A stretch of DNA of 36,357 nt from an uncultured Eubacteriales bacterium (GCA_949744165.1 CATJWG010000177.1:1-36357), one strand, 5' to 3'. Counted from the first letter of the stretch, positions 16,280-26,815 are shown. Notes: generated by a model from the sequence alone, not told the origin. Numbers and translations are program-made.

Positions 16280-18241
16280 TTATTTCTCGCCCCTCAGACG
16301 GATTATCTGGTCGCGCAGCTGCGCGGCAATCTCAAACTCGAGCATCTTCGCCGCTTCGCGCATCTGACCTTCGAGCTTTGCTATTTCGGCTCTCCGCTCG
16401 CTGTCGGTCATCTTTACTCCGGATTTGTTCTTCAGGCGTGCGGAGGGAGCTGAGATTTCCATGAGCTCGCGCACGCTCTTGATTATCGTTTTCGGAACTA
16501 TACCGTGCTCGGAGTTGTAGGCCATCTGTTTTTTTCGGCGGCGCTCGGTCTCGTCTATGGCACGCTTCATACTTTTTGTGACTGTATCGGCGTACATTAC
16601 GACGGTGCCTTCGGCGTTTCGCGCCGCGCGACCTATGGTCTGGACAAGGCTTGTCTCGCTGCGCAGAAAGCCCTCCTTGTCCGCATCGAGTATCGCCACA
16701 AGGCTGACCTCCGGCAGGTCGAGTCCCTCGCGCAGCAGGTTAATGCCAATTAGAACATCGAACTCGCCTAAGCGCAGGTCGCGGATTATCTCCATGCGCT
16801 CAATAGCACCGATGTCATGGTGCATATATCGGCAGCGGATGCCCGCGTTGGTAAGGTACTGCGTCAAATCCTCCGCCATTCGCTTGGTCAGAGTGGTCAC
16901 CAGCGTGCGCTCATTCCTGCCGGCACGCTCATTTATCTCGCCTATAAGGTCATCAATCTGCCCCTCGACCGGACGCACGGAAATTTCAGGGTCCACAAGA
17001 CCGGTGGGGCGGATTATCTGCTCAACTATCTGCCCGGCTCGTTCGCGTTCGTAATCTCCGGGAGTGGCTGAAACGTAGGTGACCTGGTGTATCCTCTGAC
17101 GGAACTCGTCAAATTTCAGAGGCCGGTTGTCGAAGGCGGAGGGCAGGCGGAAGCCGTACTGTACGAGACTTTCCTTCCTCGCTCGGTCGCCGTTGTACAT
17201 TGCACGCACCTGCGGCAGCGTGGCGTGGCTCTCGTCGATAAAGAGAATGAAGTCGTCGGGGAAATAGTCCAGCAGAGTCATTGGCGGGGAGCCGGGCTCG
17301 CGGCCGGAGATTATACGGCTGTAATTTTCTATGCCGGAGCAGTAGCCGAGCTCTTGCATCATCTCAAGGTCGTAAGCTGTGCGCTGGGCGATTCTCTGGG
17401 CCTCAATGAGCTTACCGTTTTCCTGAAAATATTTCACACGCTCGTCGCACTCATGGCGGATCTCCCGCGCGGCGTTCTCCATTTTCTCGTGAGTAGTGAC
17501 ATAGTGGCTGGCCGGCCATACGGGGATGGTTTTCAGGCGCATGGTGACGTTACCGGTTATGGGATTAATCTCGCTGACCCTGTCAATCTCGTCGCCGAAG
17601 AACTCCACGCGGATGGCGCTCTCCTTCCAGTAGGCCGGCCATATCTCCACCGTGTCGCCGCGCACGCGGAACATGTTGCGCTCAAAGGCGATATCGTTGC
17701 GCTCGTAGCGGATGTCGATGAGTCGGTGAAGCAGCTCATCTATTGGTATGGTGTCGCCCACACGAAGGGTGACCATCATCTTCTCAAAGTCCTCCGGCTC
17801 GCCCAAACCGTAGATACAGGAGACGGAGGCCACGACTATGACATCCCGGCGCTCGAGCAGGGAGGCCGTTGCAGACAGGCGCAGGCGGTCGATTTCCTCA
17901 TTGATGGAGCTGTCCTTTTCAATGAAGGTGTCCGTGCTGGCGATGTAGGCCTCAGGCTGGTAGTAGTCGTAGTATGAGACGAAATACTCCACAGCGTTTT
18001 CCGGAAAAAACTCGCGGAATTCACTGCAAAGCTGGGCGGCAAGAGTTTTGTTGTGTGCCAGCACCAGGGTTGGGCGCTGCACGCGCTCGATGACCTTGGC
18101 CATGGTGTAGGTCTTGCCGCTGCCGGTGACCCCCAGCAGAATCTGCTCGTCAAGTCCGCGGCTGAGACCTTCCGCAAGCGCGGTAATGGCCGCCGGCTGA
18201 TCCCCCGTGGGCTCGTAGGGCGCGTGCACCTTAAATTCCAA
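16280..18241 (-). CDS. uvrB: Excinuclease ABC subunit B (UvrB); likely TTG start at 18241
   Basis: [84 protein letters not shown] sits upstream of TTG GAA TTT; the supplied ORF starts at 18262. Confidence 0.98.
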   Translation of the reverse strand: MEFKVHAPYEPTGDQPAAITALAEGLSRGLDEQILLGVTGSGKTYTMAKVIERVQRPTLVLAHNKTLAAQLCSEFREFFPENAVEYFVSYYDYYQPEAYIASTDTFIEKDSSINEEIDRLRLSATASLLERRDVIVVASVSCIYGLGEPEDFEKMMVTLRVGDTIPIDELLHRLIDIRYERNDIAFERNMFRVRGDTVEIWPAYWKESAIRVEFFGDEIDRVSEINPITGNVTMRLKTIPVWPASHYVTTHEKMENAAREIRHECDERVKYFQENGKLIEAQRIAQRTAYDLEMMQELGYCSGIENYSRIISGREPGSPPMTLLDYFPDDFILFIDESHATLPQVRAMYNGDRARKESLVQYGFRLPSAFDNRPLKFDEFRQRIHQVTYVSATPGDYERERAGQIVEQIIRPTGLVDPEISVRPVEGQIDDLIGEINERAGRNERTLVTTLTKRMAEDLTQYLTNAGIRCRYMHHDIGAIERMEIIRDLRLGEFDVLIGINLLREGLDLPEVSLVAILDADKEGFLRSETSLVQTIGRAARNAEGTVVMYADTVTKSMKRAIDETERRRKKQMAYNSEHGIVPKTIIKSVRELMEISAPSARLKNKSGVKMTDSERRAEIAKLEGQMREAAKMLEFEIAAQLRDQIIRLRGEK

Positions 18242-18280
18242 AACGACGCCTCCTTGTGACATTAATTAATCTAAAATTTA

Positions 18281-18309
18281 ATTATAACACATAATAATCC
18301 ATAGTACAA
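18281..18309 (-). promoter_or_regulatory. Putative sigma-A promoter of uvrB
   Basis: Minus strand TTGTAC-N17-TATAAT. Confidence 0.65.
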
Positions 18310-18328
18310 TGTATATAATACGTTTTGC

Positions 18329-18357
18329 TTGAAAAATGACCGCGCGCGGTTTATGAT
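18329..18357 (+). promoter_or_regulatory. Putative sigma-A promoter of the radical SAM gene with palindrome in the spacer
   Basis: TTGAAA-N17-TATGAT; spacer carries the perfect 12-bp palindrome ACCGCGCGCGGT (18339-18350). Confidence 0.6.
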
Positions 18358-18379
18358 GTAAAAAACGAAGGGAGATACG

Positions 18380-19252
18380 GTGGTGCATTATGTGACGGTT
18401 AAGGGGATACTTTCGGCCAAAAACGGGATGAACATCTACCGGGGCTGTACTCACGGCTGCATTTACTGTGACAGCCGCAGCGCCTGCTACAATTTCGGGC
18501 ACGCCTTTGAGGATGTAGAGGTCAAGGAAAACGCAGTGGAGCTGCTTGACGAGGCGCTGCGGCGAAAACGGCGCCCGTGCATGATAGGCACTGGCTCTAT
18601 GACGGACCCTTACATCCCGCTGGAGCAAAAGCTGGGGAATTTTCGCCGCGCGCTTGAGGTGATATACCAACGAGGCTTCGGCGTGGCGCTGATTACCAAG
18701 TCCGCGCTTGTACTGCGGGATATCGCCCTGCTGCAAAGGATAAACGAGCGCGCCAAATGCGTGGTGCAGATGACGCTGACCACGGCGGACGAGAAGCTGT
18801 GCCGTAGGCTTGAACCGAACGTGAGCACAACACGCGAGCGTGTGGACGCGCTAATGCGTTTGAAAGAGGCGGGGATACCGACCGTGGTGTGGCTGGCACC
18901 CCTGCTGCCGTTCATAAACGACACGGAGAAAAACATCTCGGACATACTCGACTGCTGTGCCGAGGCGGGGGTTTACGGTATTGTATGCTTTGGGATGGGG
19001 ATGACTCTGCGCGAGGGCAGCAGGGAGTATTTCTACGCTCAGCTGGACCGGCTGTTTCCGGGGCTGAAGGAGAAATATATACATACCTACGGTGGGCGCT
19101 ATGAGTTGACAAGCCCGAACGCGCATAGGCTCTGGCGGCTGTTCAGGGAGAAGTGCGCGCAGGACGGTATAGTCGGTGATCAGGCAAAGGTGTTTAATTT
19201 TCTGACGAGGCTCGGCGGTTCCGAAACAGTGGAGCAGCTCAGCATGTGGTGA
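18380..19252 (+). CDS. Radical SAM protein, SPL (spore photoproduct lyase)-like family
   Basis: CX3CX2C motif GCTHGCIYCDSRS; FxxDVEVKENAVELL and MIGTGSMTDPYIPLE typical of the SPL-like/Rv2578c group; GTG start. Confidence 0.88.
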   Translation: MVHYVTVKGILSAKNGMNIYRGCTHGCIYCDSRSACYNFGHAFEDVEVKENAVELLDEALRRKRRPCMIGTGSMTDPYIPLEQKLGNFRRALEVIYQRGFGVALITKSALVLRDIALLQRINERAKCVVQMTLTTADEKLCRRLEPNVSTTRERVDALMRLKEAGIPTVVWLAPLLPFINDTEKNISDILDCCAEAGVYGIVCFGMGMTLREGSREYFYAQLDRLFPGLKEKYIHTYGGRYELTSPNAHRLWRLFREKCAQDGIVGDQAKVFNFLTRLGGSETVEQLSMW

Positions 19253-19341
19253 AATCTCGCTTTTTTGTGCAGAAATTGAGAGGCGAAAAAGGTTGCGGCG
19301 CGGTATAATGAAAAAAATCAGCGGAAAGGAAGACAAGACAA

Positions 19342-20187
19342 ATGGAATGGGTGGAGAGACTCAACCAGTGCATGGACTACATTGAGGAGAATCTTGCACA
19401 GGAGATAAACACAGGGCAGCTCGGCAGGCTTGCCTGCTGCTCGCCGTATCATTTTCAGCGCATGTTTACCTACATGGCAGGCGTGACTTTCTCGGAGTAT
19501 GTTCGCAGAAGGAAAATGTCACTGGCTGCGGAGGATTTGCTCAGCGGCGGGGAGAAGGTTGTGGATATCGCACTGAAATACGGTTACAGCTCCCCCACGG
19601 CCTTTAACCGGGCGTTCCAAGCCATACATGGTGCATCTCCCTCGGCCGTCAGGAGTGAGGGCCGGAGCGTAAAGACCTTTCCACCGATAAAATTCAATAT
19701 TTCCGTACAGGGAGGCTATGAGATGAATTACCGGATAGAGAGCAGACCGGCGTTCCGCATAGTTGGAGTTTCAACGCCGCTGGAGCAGGAGCTGGAGAAA
19801 AACTTCGAGTGCGTGCCGGAGCTTTGGCAACGCGCGGCAATGGACGGGACGATTGAACGCTTGGCAGGGCTCATGGACACGCCGCCTATGGGGCTTTTGG
19901 GAGTAAGCGCCTGCGGTAGTGCAGAGCAGTGGAGGTATTTTGTAGCAGTGTCCAGCACACGTCCGGCCGAAGACTTCGAGGAATACACGGTGCCGGCGTG
20001 TACCTGGGCGATTTTCTCCGGAGAGGGGACGAACCGCTCGATACAGGAGCTTGAGCAGCGGATAGTAACACAGTGGCTCCCCAGCTCCGGCTACGAGTAT
20101 GCCGACGCGCCCGACGTGGAGGTGTACCTAAACGCGGACCCTGAAAACGCTAAATTTGAGGTTTGGATTCCTGTGGTGAAAAAGTAA
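19342..20187 (+). CDS. AraC family transcriptional regulator with GyrI-like effector-binding domain
   Basis: Two HTH AraC (LGRLACCSPYHFQRMFTYMAG; VVDIALKYGYSSPTAFNRAFQAIHGASPS) then GyrI-like domain. Confidence 0.92.
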   Translation: MEWVERLNQCMDYIEENLAQEINTGQLGRLACCSPYHFQRMFTYMAGVTFSEYVRRRKMSLAAEDLLSGGEKVVDIALKYGYSSPTAFNRAFQAIHGASPSAVRSEGRSVKTFPPIKFNISVQGGYEMNYRIESRPAFRIVGVSTPLEQELEKNFECVPELWQRAAMDGTIERLAGLMDTPPMGLLGVSACGSAEQWRYFVAVSSTRPAEDFEEYTVPACTWAIFSGEGTNRSIQELEQRIVTQWLPSSGYEYADAPDVEVYLNADPENAKFEVWIPVVKK

Positions 20188-20210
20188 GGCATCAGAGAGC
20201 ATATTGTGTT

Positions 20211-20246
20211 ATAATAAAGACAGAGCTTATGCTCTGCCTTTATTAT
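20211..20246 (+). terminator. Terminator-like hairpin
   Basis: ataataaagacagagc-ttat-gctctgcctttattat, one mismatch in 16 bp. Confidence 0.7.
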
Positions 20247-20273
20247 TCTTTTCACGGTGAGGGAGGCGGGCTC

Positions 20274-21803
20274 ATGGAGGCCAGACGCTACATTGCCATA
20301 GACTTAAAATCGTTTTACGCTTCGGTAGAGTGCGTCGAGCGTGGGCTGGACCCAATGCGCACCAACCTTGTGGTTGCCGACTCCACGCGTACGGAAAAGA
20401 CGATATGTTTAGCGGTTTCCCCCCCGCTCAAGGCACATGGAATTCATGGCAGGGCTCGGCTTTTTGAGGTTGTGCAGACGGTGGGGCGGATTAACGCTGA
20501 GCGGCGTAGAAGGGCTTCGGAGCATGAAATGCACGGCTCGTCCTGCGATGACGACGAGCTCCGTGCCGACGCATTACTTGAGCTTGATTACATTGTTGCT
20601 CCGCCACGCATGGCACATTATATGAAATGCAGCACCGAAATTTATAAGATTTACCTTAAATACGCAGCTGCCGAGGACATTCACGTATACTCAATAGACG
20701 AGGTGTTCATCGACGCGACGCGTTATCTGAGCGCCAGGGGACAGAGCGCGAGGGAGCTGGCGGTGGAGATAATTTCAGACGTGCTGCGCACAACGGGCAT
20801 AACAGCCACGGCGGGGATAGGGACAAACCTCTATTTGTGCAAGGTGGCGCTGGACATATGGGCCAAGCATGTGCCGCCGGACGAGAACGGTGTGCGCATA
20901 GCCGAGCTCGACGAGCTCAGTTACCGGCGCAACCTATGGACTCACAGGCCGCTGACGGATTTCTGGCGTATCGGACGGGGTTACGCAAAAAAGCTGGAGG
21001 CGAACGGCCTTATGACAATGGGCGACATTGCACGCTGCTCTCTGGGCGGTGCGGAGGACTACCACAACGAGGCGCTGCTCTACCGTCTGTTCGGCGTCAA
21101 CGCCGAGCTGCTTATTGACCACGCTTGGGGATGGGAGCCATGTACCATAGCGGATGTGAAGGAATACCGTCCGGAATCCAGCAGCATCGGGGCAGGACAA
21201 GTGCTTCCATGCCCCTACGGCTTTGAAAAGGCGCGTCTTGTGGCCTGGGAGATGGCTGAGAGGCTCTCGCTCGAGCTGGCGGAAAAACGCCTTGCGACGA
21301 GGCAGCTCTCCCTTACCGTGGGGTACGACGTTGACAACCTGAAGGACCCTGAACGCAGAGAAAAGTATGATGGGGAAGTCAAGGCGGACCGTTACGGACG
21401 TGCGGTGCCGAAGCACGCGCATGGGGTGGAGAGGCTGCAGCTGTTCACGGCTTCCACGCGTCTTATTTCCGCGGCGGTGACGCGGCTTTTTGAGCGCATA
21501 GTTAACAGACAACTGCTTGTACGCAGGCTGTACCTGACGGCCGAGGGCGTTGTGGACGCGCGCTCAGCCACGGAACAGCCCGATGAAGAGGGGGAACAGC
21601 TTGACCTGTTTACAGACTATGACATGCGCCGCGCCGAGCGCGAGGCGCAACGGGAAATGCTTGAGCGGGAGCGGCGGCTTCAGCAGGCGATACTCGGGGT
21701 GAAGAACAAATTCGGGAAAAATGCCATACTCAAGGGCACGAATTTCGTAGAGGGCGCGACAGCAAGGGAGCGTAATGAAAAGATAGGCGGGCACAGGGCG
21801 TAA
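20274..21803 (+). CDS. Y-family DNA polymerase (UmuC/UvrX-like)
   Basis: YIAIDLKSFYASVECVERGLDP and YSIDEVFID catalytic motifs; ATG at 20274 with gggaggcggg upstream (supplied ORF starts earlier). Confidence 0.94.
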   Translation: MEARRYIAIDLKSFYASVECVERGLDPMRTNLVVADSTRTEKTICLAVSPPLKAHGIHGRARLFEVVQTVGRINAERRRRASEHEMHGSSCDDDELRADALLELDYIVAPPRMAHYMKCSTEIYKIYLKYAAAEDIHVYSIDEVFIDATRYLSARGQSARELAVEIISDVLRTTGITATAGIGTNLYLCKVALDIWAKHVPPDENGVRIAELDELSYRRNLWTHRPLTDFWRIGRGYAKKLEANGLMTMGDIARCSLGGAEDYHNEALLYRLFGVNAELLIDHAWGWEPCTIADVKEYRPESSSIGAGQVLPCPYGFEKARLVAWEMAERLSLELAEKRLATRQLSLTVGYDVDNLKDPERREKYDGEVKADRYGRAVPKHAHGVERLQLFTASTRLISAAVTRLFERIVNRQLLVRRLYLTAEGVVDARSATEQPDEEGEQLDLFTDYDMRRAEREAQREMLERERRLQQAILGVKNKFGKNAILKGTNFVEGATARERNEKIGGHRA

Positions 21804-21848
21804 ATTCAGGCGTGCATCCATTATTTTGGGAAGTAGAGGCAGAAGACG

Positions 21849-22700
21849 ATGGAGAGAGGTTATACCACGGAAAAGATAAAAATTCCCTCTGAGGGAGGGA
21901 ATTTGAGCTTGCTTATTTTTAGGCCGGAGGGAACGCCACCGGTCCAGGGACGAACGGGGGTGCTCTGGATACACGGAGGAGGCTATGTCGCCGGCATGGC
22001 GGAGATGGCCTACTTCACGCGGGCAATTACGCTGGTGAAAAAATTTGGCGCGGTTATCGTTTCTCCGGAATACCGGCTGGCGCCACGGTATCCCTATCCA
22101 GCCGCATTGGAGGACTGCTGCGCCGCGCTGGTCTATCTTAGAGACCACTCGGCTGAGCTGGACGTAAATTCCGCGCAGCTGATGGTCGGCGGTGAAAGCG
22201 CCGGGGGAGGGCTTACAGCGGCAGTATGCATGTGGGCGCGCGATAAGGGGGATGTTGCCGTGGCATTCCAGATGCCGCTATATCCCATGCTGGACGACCG
22301 GGACACGCCCTCATCACGCGATAACCACGCCCCAGGCTGGAACACACGGCGCAACCACCGAGCATGGCGGGAGTATCTCGGCGGGATGTACGGCGGGAAT
22401 GTGCCCTGCTACGCCGCACCGGCAAGGCAGACGGATTTTTCGGGGCTGCCTCCGTGCTATACCTTCGTCGGCGACGCGGAGCCGTTTTACTGCGAGACGC
22501 TTGACTTTGTGGAGAGGCTGCGCGGCGCGGGCGTTGATGCTCACGTGGATGTTTACCCAGGCCGTTTTCACGCCTTTGACATTTTGCAGCCGTTCACGAG
22601 AGATGCGCGCCGGGCGAAAGAGGCGTTTGAACGGCACTACGCCTATGCCGCAGAGCATTACTTTGCACCGCAGCCGGAGGAGAAGGGGGCAAGGACATGA
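21849..22700 (+). CDS. Alpha/beta hydrolase (HSL-type esterase/lipase)
   Basis: Oxyanion HGGGYVAG, nucleophile GESAGGG, C-terminal GRFHAFDI. Confidence 0.92.
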   Translation: MERGYTTEKIKIPSEGGNLSLLIFRPEGTPPVQGRTGVLWIHGGGYVAGMAEMAYFTRAITLVKKFGAVIVSPEYRLAPRYPYPAALEDCCAALVYLRDHSAELDVNSAQLMVGGESAGGGLTAAVCMWARDKGDVAVAFQMPLYPMLDDRDTPSSRDNHAPGWNTRRNHRAWREYLGGMYGGNVPCYAAPARQTDFSGLPPCYTFVGDAEPFYCETLDFVERLRGAGVDAHVDVYPGRFHAFDILQPFTRDARRAKEAFERHYAYAAEHYFAPQPEEKGART

Positions 22701-23137
22701 GCGGGGCGAGTCCCTATGAGGATATAATCGATATGCATCACCATGTTTCGGAGACTCGCGCCCCGATGTCCATGCGAGAGCGTGCAGCGCAGTTTTCGCC
22801 CTTCGCTGCATTAAGCGGATATGAGGACGCGGTGCGTGAGAGTGCGCGAATGACGCAGGAGAAAATCGAGCTTGGCGAGGACGCGCAGGAGGCGCTGGAC
22901 GAGGCGCTGCGCCGCGCCGCCGCTTCTCCGGAGACGGAGGTGGCTGTAACCTATTTTGTTCCGGACGAAAAGAAGTCCGGCGGGCGGTATGTCACCGCTG
23001 CCGGACGCGTAAGGCGTGTGGACCCAGTGCGCGGCCTGCTTGTTTTGAGCGGAGGAGAGCGCATAGGCTTAGAGGAGATATTGAGCATAGACGAAGGAGA
23101 TGCCTGGGATTTGGAAACTCGATGTGGAGAAGAATGA
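22697..23137 (+). CDS. YolD-like family protein
   Basis: MSMRERAAQFSPFAALSGYEDAV motif typical of YolD-like proteins; 4-bp overlap with the upstream hydrolase gene. Confidence 0.8.
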   Translation: MSGASPYEDIIDMHHHVSETRAPMSMRERAAQFSPFAALSGYEDAVRESARMTQEKIELGEDAQEALDEALRRAAASPETEVAVTYFVPDEKKSGGRYVTAAGRVRRVDPVRGLLVLSGGERIGLEEILSIDEGDAWDLETRCGEE

Positions 23138-23155
23138 CAGGATGGGAACACGGAG

Positions 23156-24502
23156 TCAGGCGGCGGTTATCTTATTTTCTCTCCGCCGGAGCCGGATAAA
23201 TATAATGATACAAATAACGAGCGACACCGCGGAGCCGGAGGTTGTAGCCAGGCCCATCGGGAACAGAGAGGAGGGAAAGTGGGCAGAGGCGAGGTAGGCT
23301 ACGGGGAGGCGCGCAAGCAGCGTGCCGATGAAGCTGTTGAGGAAGGACATGCCCGACATGCCGCAGGCGCAGAAATAGCCGTTGAAGCAGAACTGGATAC
23401 CCGCGAGTATGCAGTCGAAAACATAGCCGCGCATGTACTGCCCGCCGAGGTGGATGACATCCGAGCTTTTTGAGAACAGGCTTACTACCGGCTCAGCCCA
23501 CAGCATCATTGCCCCCACTGCGAGCAGACCGAAACCCGACGCGAGCAGGATGGCGTACCACAGCGTCTGCCGTGCCCGCTCAGGTTTACCCGCGCCGATG
23601 TTCTGGGCCGCCAGTGCAGAGACGGTGGAGAGCATGGCAGAGGGCATAAGGAACAAAATACCCATGAATTTTTCCACGATACCGACCGCGGCCGCGTCAT
23701 TCAGACCGCGCTTATTCGCTATGGCAGCTACTACGAGGAAAGAAAACTGGATAAAGCACTCCTGAAGCGCCACAGGGATGCCGCCCTTGAGTATGCTGCC
23801 GATGACATTCCTTTGGGCAATGAGGTCGCCGCGTGTGAGGCGAATGCCCGTACTGCGGCTGCGCGTTATAATCAGCAGAGAGACCGCCACGCTGATTGCC
23901 TGCGAGACTGTGGTCCCCAGCGCAGCCCCCGCAGGACCCATTTTCAGCGCGCCGATGAACAGACAGTCCAGCAGAATGTTTGACACGCAGGCGATGGCCA
24001 CGAAGTACATGGGGCTTTTGGAGTCGCCCATGCCGCGGAACACGGAGCTTATTACGTTGTAGGCCGTGATAAACGGGATTCCGGTAAAGCAGATTGTCAG
24101 ATACGCGCGCGTGCCGGCCACGGCCTCCGGCGGCGTGGACATGAGCGAGACGATGTAGTTCAGCATCAGGAGGGTGCAGAGCATGAACGCGAGAGAAATC
24201 GCGACAAATAGCGTAATCGTGTTTCCGATGGCGGAGGAGAGCTCCCGTGGCTTTTCACTGCCGACAGCCCTTGCAATCAGCACTGTCGAGCCCATGGACA
24301 GGCCGACAAGCATCATAGTAATCATGTGCATGACCTGACTGCCGATGGACACCGCGGTGGTGCTGTCGGTGCCGTTGAACTGACCGATTATAAACATGTC
24401 CGCAGTGCCGTACAGCGTCTGCAAAAAGTACGAGATAAAAAATGGTATTGAAAATTGCAGTATATTTTTGAATACACTGCCTGTCGTCAGATTCTTTTCC
24501 AT
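23156..24502 (-). CDS. MATE family efflux transporter
   Basis: MEKNLTTGSVFKNILQFSIPFFISYFLQTLYGTADMFIIGQFNGT; RBS AAAGGACC before MEKN (supplied ORF starts at 24628). Confidence 0.94.
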   Translation of the reverse strand: MEKNLTTGSVFKNILQFSIPFFISYFLQTLYGTADMFIIGQFNGTDSTTAVSIGSQVMHMITMMLVGLSMGSTVLIARAVGSEKPRELSSAIGNTITLFVAISLAFMLCTLLMLNYIVSLMSTPPEAVAGTRAYLTICFTGIPFITAYNVISSVFRGMGDSKSPMYFVAIACVSNILLDCLFIGALKMGPAGAALGTTVSQAISVAVSLLIITRSRSTGIRLTRGDLIAQRNVIGSILKGGIPVALQECFIQFSFLVVAAIANKRGLNDAAAVGIVEKFMGILFLMPSAMLSTVSALAAQNIGAGKPERARQTLWYAILLASGFGLLAVGAMMLWAEPVVSLFSKSSDVIHLGGQYMRGYVFDCILAGIQFCFNGYFCACGMSGMSFLNSFIGTLLARLPVAYLASAHFPSSLFPMGLATTSGSAVSLVICIIIFIRLRRRENKITAA

Positions 24503-24587
24503 GCTCTGAGGTCCTTTCGCGTTATTGCTCACCATGGTATATCGCAAACGCGAATAAGTCAAGGTGCAATACGCTCTGTATACGCTA

Positions 24588-25046
24588 TTAGGAGCGCAGG
24601 AAGTCCAGCAAAGCGCGGCAACCCTCACTTATGTTTGCATATGCGGCTTCAAAATCGCGGGTGTACCAGGGGTCGGCAACCTCCGCTTCGCGCCCGGCAA
24701 ACTTCAGGAGCATATGCAGCTTTTCAGCGCAGTCCCCGCCGGGGCAGAGGATGCGCTGCATATTGCGCAGATTGGCTCGGTCCATGCCGATGAGCAGGTC
24801 AAAGCGGTCGTAATCCGCGGACGTTAGCTGCCGCGCGGTTTTGCCCGAGCAGTCGATACCCAGCGCGCTGAGCAGCCTGCGCACAGGCGGGTAAACCCCG
24901 TTGCCAATCTCATCTGTACTTGTGGCGGCGGAGGCGATGTAAAAGTCATTCTCCAGTCCCGCTTGTTTTACCAGGTCCTTCATTACAAACTCGGCCATCG
25001 GGCTGCGGCAAATGTTGCCGTGGCAGACGAAAAGTATTTTAGTCAT
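24588..25046 (-). CDS. Low molecular weight protein-tyrosine phosphatase
   Basis: ILFVCHGNICRSPMAEF (CX5R active site) and VADPWYTRDFE. Confidence 0.95.
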   Translation of the reverse strand: MTKILFVCHGNICRSPMAEFVMKDLVKQAGLENDFYIASAATSTDEIGNGVYPPVRRLLSALGIDCSGKTARQLTSADYDRFDLLIGMDRANLRNMQRILCPGGDCAEKLHMLLKFAGREAEVADPWYTRDFEAAYANISEGCRALLDFLRS

Positions 25047-25123
25047 TATATCGAAAAACTCCTTATCTATTGATACTTATCGGCCTGCGCGCTGTAAAAG
25101 CGGACGCTTTATAAACAGCGACC

Positions 25124-26815
25124 TTATTTCCCCTCACTCAGTCCCTTTTTGAAATCCTCGGCGGCACGAAGCTGCTCGTCAGCGCTGCGGAGAGACAGCT
25201 CGGTTACGATGTCGCCGCCGTAGAGACGGGCCAGCTCGCGCAGGCGGCCTTCACGGTCAAGCTCGGTCACGGCGGTATAGGTTCTGCCGTCACGCTCAGC
25301 CTTGCTTATGGCGAAGTGAGTATCTGCCAACGCTGCTATCTGCGGCAGGTGTGTGATACATATAACCTGCTTGTGACGGGCCAACGCAGAGAGCTTTTCG
25401 CCAACGCGCTGAGCCGCGACGCCGGACACGCCGGTGTCGATCTCATCAAACACCAAGCTTGGCACAGAGTCCTTCTCAGCGAAAACACTCTTCATCGCTA
25501 ACATTATGCGCGAAAGCTCACCTCCGGAGGCTATACGGGAAATGCGCCCCGGCGCCTCGCCGGCATTCGCGCTCATTAGAAAACGTATCTCATCACCTCC
25601 GGTGGAGTTGAAGCCGTCCTCGTTTTCGAGCGGCTGTATGTCCACAGAGAAGCGTACGGAGGGCATGTTAAGGTAGCGAAGCTCGTCGGTTATGCGCTTT
25701 GTCAGGGCCACGGCCACAGACTGCCGCGCCGCGCGCAGGGCCTCGGCAGACTGCCTCGCGTTCTGTCTCTCGCGCTCAAGCTGCTTTTGAAGCTGGACGA
25801 GACGGTCGCCGGCGTACTCAATCTCATCAAGCCGCTTGCGGCATTGCTCGAGATGGTCGATTAGGCCCTGTTCGTCGGTATTATATTTCTTCGTCAGGCG
25901 GCGCAGTAGGGCAAGGCGGCTTTCTATACGGTCGTACTCCTCGGGAGAGAAGTCAAGCGCTACACGCGCGTCACTCAGCCGCTCGGCTGCGTCTTGAAGC
26001 ATGTAGCCGGCGTCGCTTATTATCTTTGCGGTCTCTTCCAGCTCGGGGGAATAACGTGCGGCCCGCTCGGTGAAGGAGCGTGCGTCCGCGGCAAGGCCGA
26101 TTGCGCTGTTCTCACTCTCGTACAGTGCAAAATATGCGCCGTCGAGCGATTCAGTAAGCTTGTTGGCGTTGGCCATGAGCTCGCGGCGGGCGGACAGCTC
26201 TTCGGCCTCGCCGGCGGTGAGGTTAGCGTGTTCAAGCTCCTGAATCTGATATGTCAGGCTCTCGGTAAGGCGCTCCTTTTCCACGTCGTCCATGCTCAGG
26301 CATTCCATTTCACGCTTTGTCGCAGAAAAGAGCGCGTATTTTTCCGAAAAGTCAGTCAGCTCTGCCTCAAGGCCGCCGAAGCGGTCAAGATAACGCATGT
26401 GCTCAGCCTCATCAAGCAACTGACGTCCGTCGTTTTGACCGTGAACATCCAGCAACAGAGCGCCCAGCTCGCGAAGCTGCTGTGCGGCGGCGGGAAGGCC
26501 ATTTATGCGGCAGGAGGACTTTCCATCGGCGTTTATTCGCCGCTGGACAATGGTCTCCTCCTCGGAATCCATTTCGTTTTCTCCGCACCAGATGCTTGCC
26601 CGCTCGTCAGTGAATACCGCGCTGACGAGGGACTTGTCAGCGCCGGAGCGGACAAGCTCGCGGCTGGTACGCGCACCCAGAACAGCGTTTATGGAGTCTA
26701 TGACAATGGATTTGCCGGCTCCTGTTTCGCCCGTGAGTACGTTTAGCCCAGGGCCGAAGTCAATGTCCGAGCGCTCTATAACGGCAATATTTTCGATATG
26801 CAAGCTGCTTAACAT
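25124..26815 (-). CDS. recN: DNA repair protein RecN
   Basis: GPGLNVLTGETGAGKSIVIDSINAVLG; RIASGGELSRIMLAMKSVFA; VFDEIDTGVSGVAAQRVGEKL; ICITHLPQIAALADTHF. Confidence 0.98.
   Translation of the reverse strand: MLSSLHIENIAVIERSDIDFGPGLNVLTGETGAGKSIVIDSINAVLGARTSRELVRSGADKSLVSAVFTDERASIWCGENEMDSEEETIVQRRINADGKSSCRINGLPAAAQQLRELGALLLDVHGQNDGRQLLDEAEHMRYLDRFGGLEAELTDFSEKYALFSATKREMECLSMDDVEKERLTESLTYQIQELEHANLTAGEAEELSARRELMANANKLTESLDGAYFALYESENSAIGLAADARSFTERAARYSPELEETAKIISDAGYMLQDAAERLSDARVALDFSPEEYDRIESRLALLRRLTKKYNTDEQGLIDHLEQCRKRLDEIEYAGDRLVQLQKQLERERQNARQSAEALRAARQSVAVALTKRITDELRYLNMPSVRFSVDIQPLENEDGFNSTGGDEIRFLMSANAGEAPGRISRIASGGELSRIMLAMKSVFAEKDSVPSLVFDEIDTGVSGVAAQRVGEKLSALARHKQVICITHLPQIAALADTHFAISKAERDGRTYTAVTELDREGRLRELARLYGGDIVTELSLRSADEQLRAAEDFKKGLSEGK

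Noticed and set aside
17087-17977. 296-aa plus-strand ORF
   Set aside because: Antisense inside uvrB, no recognisable domains.
18263-18379. LexA (SOS) box between uvrB and the radical SAM gene
   Set aside because: No GAAC-N4-GTTC or close variant found by eye.
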